Origin: Panax quinquefolius
Lineage: Eukaryota > Streptophyta > Magnoliopsida > Apiales > Araliaceae
Direction: 5' to 3'
DNA length: 64,000 nucleotides
NCBI GenBank assembly: GCA_020205615.1
Contig: JAINUW010000730.1
Location: 496,001 to 560,000 of the forward strand
Shown here: positions 1 to 10,706 of the stretch, piece after piece
Position numbering within the stretch: position 1 is the stretch's first letter
How the letters are laid out: every line of letters begins with the position of its first letter
The notes under the pieces: model-generated
The model's database searches: none
What the model saw: the letters and a program-made list of their open reading frames with translations, nothing else
Told to the model about the DNA's origin: nothing
Position numbers and translations under genes: made by a program

Positions 1-455
1 GTCAAACTCCCCAGGGGTGCAAGAAATAATATTTAAATATAACTATTACATTTAAACGGGCTCCATTACAAGCGGGTCTTCAAGCGCTTATTGCTCCTTG
101 ATCTCTAATTCATCAAAAATTAATTCTAACTATTCCTATTACAAAACTATTTAAAATAAATAGAAACCTTGATCGTGATCGAGGGAAGTACATAGGAGGA
201 GAATAGAATTTACATTAAGAAAAATTAGAGAAGGCAGGCATGCAGACCCCATTTAATAAAACCCATACATTCATGCATCCAACTAAAATAAAATCCAATC
301 ACATTGGTCAATAGTCCATAATCAATCCCATTTATTATCATACACATCACCATATGCATCGATAAATAATATTCATCTTATGAATAATAAACATTTAATA
401 TATATATTGATATCATTTAATGGGCTAATTTAGTTAGTATAAAATCTATTTTTGA

Positions 456-1010
456 ATTAAAATAAACTCCTTTATTTTAATCCAAATTTAAATCAAAATA
501 AAACTATTTTATTTTAATTTATCCTATTTTGAATAAAATAAACTATTTTATTTTAATCAAAATCTTTAATCAAAATAAACTCCTTTATTTTAATTAATTA
601 TGGAATCCAATTCCATGTTTAAAAAAATAAACTCCTTTATTAAAGGAAACACGGATTCTATTTCCTATTCACAAATAAACTCCTTTATTTTGAATAATAT
701 GAAATCTTATTTCATATTTAAATTAAATTCTTTTATTTAAGGAAATTAGGATTTCTTTCCTATTCACAAATAAACTCTCTTTTATTTTGAATAATATGAA
801 ATCTTATTTCATATCTAAATAAACTCCTTTATTTAAGGAAACATATAATCCAATTTCAACTCCAATTAGTTATCATGGAATCCAATTCCAACTCTAATTA
901 GTTAGCATGAAATTTAATTTTAATATTAAAATAAACCTTTTATTTTAAGATTAAAATAAACATTTTATTTTAAAATTAAAATAAACTTTTTTTATTCTAA
1001 AATTAAAATA
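456..1010 (-). repeat. Hairpin array in copia leader (first copy)
   Basis: At least eight short inverted repeats follow one another. Examples on the + strand are 456-481 (11-bp perfect stem, loop CTCC) and 572-591 (8-bp stem, loop CTCC). Others have 10-bp stems with loop CTT (ATATGAAAT arms) or loops CCT and CAT (TTAAAATAAA arms). Stem sequences differ while the loop is usually CTCC or a short pyrimidine-rich triplet. In the element's own sense the commonest loop is GGAG. Confidence 0.8.
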
Positions 1011-1027
1011 ATTAAGATTATAATAGT

Positions 1028-1171
<144 letters not shown>

Positions 1172-1622
1172 ATCTTTGAATCTCGGAAATCCTTGCATTC
1201 TTAGAATCCTTTTGTTGGTATTACTTGTGATTTGTTTTTAAGGCATCTATAACCATTTTTTTTATGGTTTAGTGAATTCTATTTGGCCACTTTTGTATAC
1301 AACTTGGTACACTTGAAAAAAAAAATCTCGTTAAATATATAACCACTTGGTCCAATACGCCTTAAAATTCATGCAAGAATGACGCTTTTTTTTTTTTTAT
1401 TACAAAACCATTTGTCTTGTTATCATGTCATATTGAAAAAAAAAATTTATACTGGAAGGAACATGATGCCACGTGGGAAACATATCAAGCGCAGCTTTTT
1501 TTTTTTTTTTTTTTTATACTAATATAAAATTATGCCCAATTAAATTGTTCTAAACACATATCAATATACATATCAAATTAAAATAATTAATAATTCGCAT
1601 AAAGGTTTGGCTCGATGCCCTT

Positions 1623-3474
1623 TGTTAGATTTGTAATATTCAAGAAGCGGAATCAAATTGCATAAAAGTGCGGAAGCGTGTAAAATCGAGTTTAAAAAAT
1701 TTACAAACCATATACGGATCACCCTTTATGCACAATTATTAATTAAGCGAAAAAAGATATGAAGAACAAACATACCCTTGAAGATCCGAGCTTCCTCGTG
1801 TACAAGTTCACCTCCAATCCTTTTTGCGTTCAACTTGAATCCACCGGGTTTGGTTCCTTCCTTTGATCGGCGTTAGCCACCCAAATGTTTGGCCTCTAGA
1901 GGTGATCCACCAAGGAAGAATAAGAATTCAAGAAGATGGGTATTGGCTCAACCCTAGTTTTCTATCTCTATAGAAAGGGCGTACTCTCCAACAATTGGAA
2001 TAACGTATATCTTTTGATATCGATATAAGACTCTCCTTATAAAGATATCGTAACCTTATTTAATAAAATAAGGTATTATTTAATTAAACTCTTTTAATTA
2101 AATGGGCTCCCTAATCTTATTAGGGATAATTAATTAAACTCCTTTAACTAATTTTTCCTCCTAATCCTATTAGTAATAAATGAGAGTACTTATATTAAAT
2201 TAATTCCTAAACTCTTTTAGAAATAAAAAAATAATAATAATTGTAATAATATTAATAAGACTCCTCTTATTAATTTATATTTAATATTTCTAAAATATTA
2301 AATAATAAATATTAAGCTATTTAATTTATTCTATCACCATAGATTAAATTAAATATACTTAACTATATTATTACGATTATGCCATTAACTTCTTAAATAA
2401 TTATTCTTCCTTTTATGGTGTGACCCTTTAGGTTCTCCATATTAAACCTAGGTTGTGAATAAATCAATTAGAACAATTCTAATCTTATTTAAATAAATAA
2501 ATTAAATAATTTATTTATTTAAATAAATAATATTTATTCTACAATTGGGATAAGCCTCCTAGCGATCAAGCGACTTTCCGGATAATATAGATTTCAACAT
2601 TAATCATTAAAGAAACTTTGAGTAAATAGTTACCGTACAATTCAATCCTTCCACCATACAATGTCCCAATTAAATATAAGACATGGAATTACTGTCAAGT
2701 CTTATTTTATTTAATTATATGTATTTCGATTCTTAAATGCCACAACTCCAAATAATTCAAATTAGAAACTCCTTTCTAATTTCATTACGCCGCCAAGGAC
2801 TCTTTGGGTTGTCATTTATCGAATCACATAGGACATTCTCTTCTTTTATTAGAAGTGGTAGATTCTTTATTGATCATACATTATCTCCATGAACAACTTA
2901 TTATACCCAAGCATACCCTTTGATATACCCTAAGGGTCTTAGGAATAAGTCAAAGTATAACTCATCATACACAAGATACTATGATGATCTCAAGTCCAAG
3001 GATTACTTGTACTACTATCACTACAGAATTCCTATGACAGCAAGAAGTAAAACTCCATTAGGTATTCCTTAGCGAGCCGCGTTCAAAGTGAACTTATTCT
3101 CTAATAAGCACCTACATACTTGCTTTAGTGTCTCCACACAAATGATCATGAGATCAATCATCCTCATCCAATGAGCAAACAGCGTATGTACCAATCTATC
3201 CGGATTCACTAATCCCCAATTTAGTAATCCGATGATTGGGAACTATTTTAGTTTTAAGCTTTCTAAGAATTTAGATCTCATTAGAATGATCATCATCATT
3301 ATTCTAAAAGCATTGCTTAAAACTATGGGTTTATCACATATTATAAAACAAACATCATGTAGATAATTAAAAGCCTTTAATAAATTAATACTTTTTATTA
3401 ATAAATGAATAAGATTGTTACAAAGTATATGCTTTATCATCAAACATGATTGGCTTATGTGCATACTACTTTCA
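1623..3474 (-). repeat. Copia LTR, left copy (3' LTR of 1623-10706)
   Basis: An LTR of 1852 bp, read as TGTTAG...TTTCA on the + strand, so in element sense it runs TGAAAGTAG...CTAACA. It is nearly identical to 8857-10706 and to the solo copy at 19655-21508. The polypurine tract lies immediately to its right, which makes it the 3' LTR of the element on the right. The leader remnant to its left shows that it also served as the 5' LTR of a neighbouring unit. It contains further CTCC/CTCT-loop hairpins (2078-2103, 2261-2284, 2759-2782). Confidence 0.92.
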
Positions 3475-3490
3475 ATCTCCCACTTGCACT
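3475..3490 (-). other. Copia polypurine tract
   Basis: In element sense the bases before the 3' LTR read AGTGCAAGTGGGAGAT followed by the LTR start TGAAAG. This purine-rich stretch primes plus-strand DNA synthesis in copia elements. Its position fixes both the orientation and the LTR edge. Confidence 0.85.
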
Positions 3491-3499
3491 AAAGCCAAT

Positions 3500-4400
3500 C
3501 GTCATGGTATTTCATACTCTTCTTCTCTAAGTGACGATTATCCCCAACATTGGATAAGCTTTAATTAATGGATATGTAATGTTGTTCTTGAGAGTCCACT
3601 ATCTCTATAGTGATTTCCCATCTTTCAATGATTCTAATAATCAAATGAAAGTGCCACAACACATGTTTAGATCTAAGATGAGACTTAGGAACTATTCCTA
3701 GTTACAGTAATGAACTTTTAATCCAAACAATCAACTTGCGACTTCATTTATAGCTATATACTTTGTCTTTATCACTAAACCAAAGAACTCTTTGTTGTTT
3801 GGAACCTTTCAATTCACCGCACCACTGCTCAAGGTAACCCTTTACCTTAAAGTGGATTTTTCTGTCGTCTTGGTGCATTCGAAAAACTTGAGTCATTAAG
3901 CCCTCTAGTTTTAATTAAGACCCACCATGAATATGATCACATCCTTAGTCTTAGGTTAAGCACTTTAAGATGTTTTCACCGACTCATAGTGAACTTCTTC
4001 GAATATGACCGATCAACATCGGTCTCGTATATTTCATTGCATACATGATGATTGTCACTCATGCGACCTCTCTTTTTAGGAGTCCGTGGGGACTATTAGA
4101 GAGATACACTCCATAGCTCATCGACATGAGACATCTCTTGGAGTTTGCCATGCTAAACAACTTTAGCATCAAATGAATATACGTTCCTTGGGTTAAGTCG
4201 AGCATCCTCAGTATCTATCTATATAGATTTTATCCCCAATTAAGATACTCTTCCCAAACCATTCATGGAGGAATGTTTAGACAACTTTATCTTTCTTGAT
4301 TGTAGCATTGGTATGTAATTCCTCATAGTAGTATATCAATATATAATACTAGAAATGTCATAACGCTCCCATCGACCCTTTTGTACACACTAGAACTCTT
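3500..4400 (-). pseudogene. Copia RNase H and C-terminal RT remnant
   Basis: Read on the minus strand, conserved copia segments appear in order. First comes a damaged catalytic YxDD box (4327-4347), where a base loss turns the second Asp out of frame. Then comes the stretch with IYxDR. MYAMKYTRP follows near 4040, then LKLEGxxDSSF near 3910. The RNase H end, with a KYIAxNEVA-like segment, lies near 3760. Many stops interrupt it. The N-terminal two thirds of the RT is absent: the sequence passes from the integrase tail directly to the catalytic box, so several hundred bases were deleted. Family assignment is firm; exact edges are not. Confidence 0.8.
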
Positions 4401-4559
4401 ACCTCATCAGATGTAACTCTCGGATCATCATCTTCTATGATGCGTACCTCATCATCATCATCCATGATGAATCCATACCTCCTAGGTATCTTCAGTACTA
4501 TTTCATATTTACGATTCAGTTGTGGTACAATAGGTCTATCTACAGGTTCCTCTTATTTG

Positions 4560-5060
4560 ACTTATAGTGTTTTGTGGTTCTTGAACTCTTCAAGATCTAT
4601 TATCCTCCCACTAGCCCCTACAATGATAAACTCCTTTATCTTAGAAGGCAACGTGTTTCACAACAAACACCTTTTGCTAAGTAGAATTATAGAACATATA
4701 CCCTAAACTTACTTTAGGATGTCCCACAAATCTGTACTTGTAAAATTTTGTCCCAAGCTTATCCTTTGAAATCTTTTCACATAAGTTGGACAACCCCTTA
4801 TCTTAACATACTTAAGATTAGGAATCCTCCCTATCCATAACTTTTATGGAGTCTTGAAATTTGGATTTTGAGGTTACCTTTTCGTAGAATATCGTACCAT
4901 TTCTAGGATATGATCCTAGAAGGATACTAGAATGTCGGTAAAATCATTATGGACCGCACCATGTCCAACAAGGTACGATTTTTCCATTCAAATACACCAA
5001 TCAATTATTGCGTATCAGGAGGTGTCCATTATGAGAAAACCATTTAAGATGATCTAGAAA
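4560..5060 (-). pseudogene. Copia integrase C-terminal remnant
   Basis: The minus strand encodes a segment with NRTLLDMVRS at about 4946-4990, the conserved helix after the catalytic Glu of copia integrases. The GKxY-type C-terminal domain follows, with FVGHPK and VFVVKHVAF near 4640-4740. The zinc-binding N-terminus and most of the DDE core are not recognisable. A stop lies inside the C-terminal domain, and an acidic tail with repeated GATGAT codons follows near 4430. It is non-functional as it stands. Confidence 0.8.
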
Positions 5061-5394
5061 CTTATTGCTCAAGTATTTATTCCTTGATCTAATCAAAGAA
5101 TCTTAATACTTTGTTAATTTGTTTCACTTATGAATTCTCTGAACTTTTTAAATAATTCACACTTGTGTTTCAACAAATACATACATTCAACTCTTTGAAT
5201 GATCATCTCCTTTTCTTATACTAATTGTTCAATATACAAAATAATTTTTCATGTAAGTCAAGTATACTAAATTTATTAAGTAATATTCGATTCTATACAA
5301 AACATTATTATTATAAATAGAACAACAATTGTTCTTAATTATAATACCAAAGATTTCATTGTCCAACAATAAAATGGAAATAATATTTTTAACA

Positions 5395-5570
5395 AGAGCT
5401 GGAATACAATAACAACTTATTGACTTAATAGATTTGCCGTATGCATTGCTAAACTATAAGTTTTATGGCTAATATGGCAACCTTTGCTACATTTCCCGCA
5501 TATAGGATTACTTATATTTGTTTAGCTTTCTTCGCTTGGTCCCTTCATAAATCTATATTTATGATAACCA
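5395..5570 (-). pseudogene. Copia protease remnant
   Basis: A short minus-strand stretch carries the GNGxxxxV-like segment that follows the aspartic protease active site in copia polyproteins. It lies just downstream of the gag zinc knuckle, where protease is expected. The catalytic D-S/T-G triad cannot be identified, and stops and frameshifts are present. Assignment rests mainly on position and on this weak similarity. Confidence 0.5.
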
Positions 5571-5639
5571 AAGTCGGTATCCAATACCCAAGTAGAACCT
5601 TGACTTAAAAATTTATTTCAATCATGAACAAAAAGCGTA

Positions 5640-6460
5640 TTAAAAAGAAACTTCACTAAGCTTCTTTGGTTAGCCTCTGCAAGATGCTTCTCGCAGTTTC
5701 TTTCCAGTGTCCAGACTTATTGCAGTGGAAGCAAACTCCTTTGCTATCCATATCAGTTTTGTTCTTATTATCCTTTGATTATGCCTTTCTATTTACCTTC
5801 TTTGAATCGTTCTTCTTTTCAGAAGATCCTTTGGCCCCTACCAGTAAGACTTGATCTTTCTTGGTTGGAAAGTGACTCTCAACATCTTTCAACATGTTAA
5901 GCAAATCAAATGAAGTCGATATCTAGCTTGTTCATATGAAAATTCACAACAATTGTGAAAGGAGTAGGGAGTGAGTGCAAGATCAAATCTTGGCTCAACT
6001 CTCCATCCATGACAAAACTAGTTGTCCTAATTGATCAATCAAATTGATTATGTTAAGAACTTTTGTCTGCATACTATAGTGCCATTTGCCATTCTAGATC
6101 GGAAGAGCTCCTTAGATATCTCGATATCTATCGGCCCTACTTTCCTCACCATCAACTACTTGATGTGCGGGAATATAGTAGGAGCATCCATAGTTTCATC
6201 TTGACGCCAAGCTCGTTACTCGTGGATGCGAGCATGATGCGATGAGCCAATGTGCATCATCTTGCCACTTTCTAAAAGTAGCAATGTCTTCCTCGGAGGC
6301 ATTATCTCGCAACCATCATGCGAGGATAGACGTATTAAGGACATAAGATAACTTTTCAGCCATGAGAACTATTCTCAAATTCCTTAACCAATCCGTTAAT
6401 TCGGGCCGGTTAAATAACATCTAATATGTTTCGCAGGTGATAGTAATTAAGACATTGTAA
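5640..6460 (-). pseudogene. Copia gag with zinc knuckle
   Basis: The minus strand encodes a lysine-rich linker followed by a zinc knuckle (about 5694-5733) with CxxC, Gly-His and Trp at the expected spacing; the last Cys is not visible. Upstream in the reading direction, near 6150-6300, is a FRKWQDDAHW segment typical of the copia gag domain. Gag forms the virus-like particle and binds the RNA. Several stops and frameshifts break the frame and the start codon is not identifiable. Confidence 0.7.
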
Positions 6461-6651
6461 AATTTTGTAAATGAATTTGTAATTAACAACATTTTAGCAT
6501 ACATTCTTTTATTAATTACCAAAATAAATTAGGTCTTGTTTTAAATTGGTATCTCCCACTATTTTCTTCAAACTATATTACCCTCACTTATATAGTTCGG
6601 CAAAATCTAATTAAAGATTTGCTAGTGAGAATAAGGATCCCATTTCAAATG

Positions 6652-6965
6652 TATATAGTCTTGTGGTGACACAACAAACTATATATAAATAAATAGGTAG
6701 ACAACTTTTGTCAATTACATCAACTATGCAACTCCTTTTCTTTTGCCTCTTAGATTATTTTGATCAAGTGGTGGCACATCCGAATCAAAATTATCCAAGT
6801 TAAGTCCGACCTAGCACTCCATATATTCAAAAAAGAAAAATATCATCCTTGTGGTGACACAACAAAACAATATTATTCAATTTTCTTTATAAGCATCAAA
6901 TGTGATAAATTAACATCTTAAATAATTAATACTTGCCTTGTGGTGACACAACAAACTCATATTAA
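6652..6965 (-). repeat. Triplicate CTTGTGGTGACACAACAA module
   Basis: The core is repeated three times at 6660-6677, 6848-6865 and 6937-6954. Each core is itself a small inverted repeat (TTGTG...CACAA). The flanks differ but are complementary within a copy: TATATAGT/ACTATATA around the first (8 bp), AATAT/ATATT around the second, TTAATA/TATTAA around the third. The arrangement suggests three folded RNA elements with a shared apex and different lower stems. Confidence 0.7.
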
Positions 6966-7730
6966 ATATTTAATACTCTATTAATTTTATCATGCTAGAA
7001 GGCGACGTTCGATATTCCAAATATCTTTGAATGCTTAGGACTTAATATAAAAATTGAGGGGTTTGTTATTAATTTGTCTCATCTTGTTTAGCGGCATTAC
7101 ATATATATATATATAAAATACGCGTCATATTAATAAACATGCGAAGCATGTTTGCATAATATATAATATATATAGTATAAACATGCACATATAGAATACT
7201 ATATTCTACCCGAATGGATTATGGACTTTTATTCTAGTTTGGTTCACTAGAGCCACCAAGTGAACCAAAAGGTCAAACCCTAGGGGTGCAAGAAATAATA
7301 TTTAAATATAACTATTACATTTAAACCCGGGCTCCATTACAAACGGGTCTTCAAGCGATCATTGCTCCTTGATCTCTAATTCATCAAAAAATTAATTCTA
7401 ACTATTCCTATTACAAAACTATTTAAAATAAATAGAAACCTTGATCAGCAGTCAAGGGGAAGTACATAGGAGGAGAATAGAATTTACATTAAGAAAAATT
7501 AGAGAAGACGAGGTACGCAGACCCCATTTAATAAAACCCATACATTCATGCATCCAACTAAAATAAAATCCAATCACATTGGTCAATAGTCCATAATCAA
7601 TCCCATTTATTATCATACACATCACCATATGCATCAATAAATAATATTCATCTTATGAATAATAAACATTTAATATATATATTGATATCATTTAATGGGC
7701 TAATTTAGTTAGTATAAAATCTATTTTTGA

Positions 7731-8285
7731 ATTAAAATAAACTCCTTTATTTTAATCCAAATTTAAATCAAAATAAAACTATTTTATTTTAATTTATCCT
7801 ATTTTGAATAAAATAAACTATTTTATTTTAATCAAAATCTTTAATTAAAATAAACTCCTTTATTTTAATTAATTATGGAATCCAATTCCATGTAAAAAAA
7901 AAATAAACTCCTTTATTAAAGGAAACACGGATTCTATTTCCTATTCACAAATAAACTCCTTTATTTTGAATAATATGAAATCTTATTTCATATTTAAATA
8001 AACTCCTTTATTTAAGGAAATTAGGATTCTCTTTCCTATTCACAAATAAACTCTTTTATTTTGAATAATATGAAATCTTATTTCATATCTAAATAAACTC
8101 CTTTATTTAAGGAAACATATAATCCAATTTCAACTCCAATTAGTTATCATGGAATCCAATTCCAACTCTAATTAGTTAGCATGAAATTTAATTTTAATAT
8201 TAAAATAAACCTTTTATTTTAAGATTAAAATAAACATTTTATTTTAAAATTAAAATAAACTTTTTATTCTAAAATTAAAATAATT
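7731..8285 (-). repeat. Hairpin array in copia leader (second copy)
   Basis: This repeats the array at 456-1010 with small changes. The first hairpin is 7731-7756, with an 11-bp perfect stem and loop CTCC (GGAG in element sense). Further units have arms such as AAATAAA, ATATGAAAT and TTAAAATAAA. Confidence 0.8.
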
Positions 8286-8300
8286 AAGATTATAATAGTT

Positions 8301-8336
8301 ATATATATATAATAGTTATATATATATATATATAAT

Positions 8337-8392
<56 letters not shown>

Positions 8393-8404
8393 GGTATATA
8401 TATA
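8301..8404. repeat. (TA)n microsatellite, second leader copy
   Basis: A TA run of about 100 bp, interrupted by GT and CGG, at the place matching 1028-1168 in the other leader copy. Confidence 0.93.
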
Positions 8405-8843
8405 TAATAATAATCTTTGAATCCTGGAAATCCTTGCATTGCCGAATCCTTTTGTTGGTATTACTTGTGATTTGTTTTTAAGGCATCTATAACCATTTTT
8501 TTTTATGGTTTCCGTGAATTTCTGCTGGCCACTTTTGTATACAACTTGGTACACTTGAAAAAAAAAAATCCTGTTAAATATATAACCACTTGGTCCACGC
8601 TGCCTTAAAATTCATGCAAGCTCCTGCCCCCTTTTTTTTTTTTATTACAAAACCGCTGTCTTGTTATCATGTTGCAGTTAAAAAAAAAATTTATACGGAA
8701 GGAACATGATGCCACGTGGGAAACATATATCAAATTTTTTTTTTTTTTTTTTATACAATAAAATTATGCCCAATTAAATTGTTCTAAACACATATCAATA
8801 TACATATCAAATTAAAACAATTAATAATTCGCATAAAGGTATG

Positions 8844-8855
8844 GCTCTGATGCCA
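8844..8855 (-). other. Copia primer-binding site (initiator tRNA-Met type)
   Basis: The + strand GCTCTGATGCCA reads TGGCATCAGAGC in element sense, one base from the canonical plant TGGTATCAGAGC. It starts one base after the LTR end, where minus-strand synthesis is primed. Confidence 0.9.
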
Positions 8856-8856
8856 C

Positions 8857-10706
8857 TGTTAGATTTGTAATATTCAAGAACGGAATCAAATTGCATAAAA
8901 AGTGTGGAAACGTGTAAAATCAGAGTTTAAAAAAATTTACAAACCATATACCCGGATCACCCTTTATGCACAATTATTAATTAAACGAAAAGATATGAAG
9001 AACAAACATACCCTTGAAGATCCGAGCTTCCTCAGGTACAAGTTCACCTCCAATCCTTTTTGCGTTCAACTTGAATCCACCGGGTTTGGTTCCTTCCTTT
9101 GATCAACTTTAGCCACCCAAATGTTTGGCCTCTAGAGGTGATCCACCAAGGAAGAATAAGAATTCAAGAATATGGGTATTGGCTCAACCCTAGTTTTCTA
9201 TCTCTATAGAAAGGGCGTACTCTCCAACAATTGGAATAACGTATATCTTTTGATATCTGATATAAGACTCTCCTTATAAAGATATCAGGTAACCTTATTT
9301 AATAAAATAAGGTATTATTTAATTAAACTCTTTTAATTAAATGGGCTCCCTAATCTTATTAGGGATAATTAATTAAACTCCTTTAACTAATTTTCCCTCC
9401 TAATCCTATTAGGAATAAATGAGAGTACTTATATTAAATTAATTCCTAAACTCTTTTAGAAATTAAAATAATAATAATTGTAATAATATTAATAAGACTC
9501 CTCTTATTAATTTATATTTAATATTTCTAAAATATTAAATAATAAATATTAAGCTATTTAATTTATTCTATCACCATAGATTAAATTAAATATACTTAAC
9601 ATATTATTACGATTATGCCATTAACTTCTTAAATAATTATTCTTCCTTTTATGGTGTGACCCTTTAGGTTCTCCATATTAAACCGGTTGTGAATAAATCA
9701 ATTAGAACAATTCTAATCTTATTTAAATAAATAAATTAAATAATTTATTTATTTAAATAAATAATATTTATTCTACAATAGGGATAAGCCTCCCTAGCGA
9801 TCAACGACTTTCCAGATAATATAGATTTCAACATTAATCATTAAAGAACCTTTGAGTAAATAGTTACTGCATACAATTCAATCCTTCCACCATACAATGT
9901 CCTAATTAAATATAAGACATGGAATTCATCACAAGTCTTATTTTATTTAATTATATGTATTTCGATTCTTAAATGCACAACTCCAAATAATGCAAATTAG
10001 AAACTCCTTTCTAATTTCATTTCGCGCCGCCAAGGACTATTGGGTTGTCATTTATCGAATCACATAGGACATTTCTCTTCTTTTATTAAGTGGTAGATTC
10101 TTTATTGATCATACATTATCTCCATGTACAACTTATTATACCCAAGCATACACTTTGATATACCCTAAGGGTCTTAAGGAATAAGTCAAAGTATAACTCA
10201 TCATACACAAGATACTATGATGATCTCAAGTCCAAGGATTACTTGACTACTATCACTACAGAATTCTATTGACAGCAAGTAAAACTCCATTAGGTATTCC
10301 TTAGCGAGCCACGCTCAAATGAACTTATTCTCTAATAAGCATCTACATACTTGCTTTAGTGTCTCCACACAAATGATCATGAGATCAATCATCCTCATCC
10401 AATGAGCAAGTTAACGTATGTACCAATCTATCCAGGATTCACTAATCCCCAATTTAGTAATCCGATGATTGGGAACTATTTTAGTTTTAAGCTTTCTAAG
10501 AATTTAGATCTCATTAGAATGATCATCATCATTATTCTAAAAGCATTGCTTAAAACTATGGGTTTATCACATATTATAAAACAGCATCATGTAGATAATT
10601 AAAAGCCTTTAATAAATTAATACTTTTTATTAATAAATGAATAAGATTGTTACAAAGTATATGCTTTATCATCAAACATGATTGGCTTGTGTGCATACTA
10701 CTTTCA
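8857..10706 (-). repeat. Copia LTR, right copy (5' LTR)
   Basis: An LTR of 1850 bp, bounded by TGTTAG on the left and TTTCA on the right (+ strand). It matches 1623-3474 apart from small scattered changes. Clear CTCC-loop hairpins are at 9488-9511 (10-bp perfect stem) and 9994-10017 (10-bp perfect stem), and a CTCT-loop hairpin follows the AAATAAGG inverted repeat near 9315-9345. Confidence 0.93.

Larger units (their letters stand above)
6461..8843 (-). other. Long non-coding leader of the copia element
   Basis: About 2.4 kb between gag and the primer-binding site shows no coding potential beyond short, low-complexity frames. It contains three copies of a CTTGTGGTGACACAACAA module (6660, 6848, 6937), a hairpin array (7731-8285) and a TA run (8301-8404). 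Part of it (7265-8843) is duplicated at 1-1620. Confidence 0.8.
1623..10706 (-). mobile_element. Ty1/copia retrotransposon, complete structure, decayed
   Basis: The order on the minus strand is 5' LTR (8857-10706), primer-binding site matching initiator tRNA-Met (8844-8855), long non-coding leader, gag with zinc knuckle, protease remnant, integrase, RT/RNase H, polypurine tract (3475-3490) and 3' LTR (1623-3474). Protease before integrase before RT is the copia order. The polypurine tract AGTGGGAGAT directly before TGAAAG resembles that of SIRE-like copia elements. All coding parts carry stops, and most of the RT core is missing, so the copy cannot move alone. The right flank is GTTAT. The left flank is another copy of the leader, so no target-site duplication can be read. 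Confidence 0.9.
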
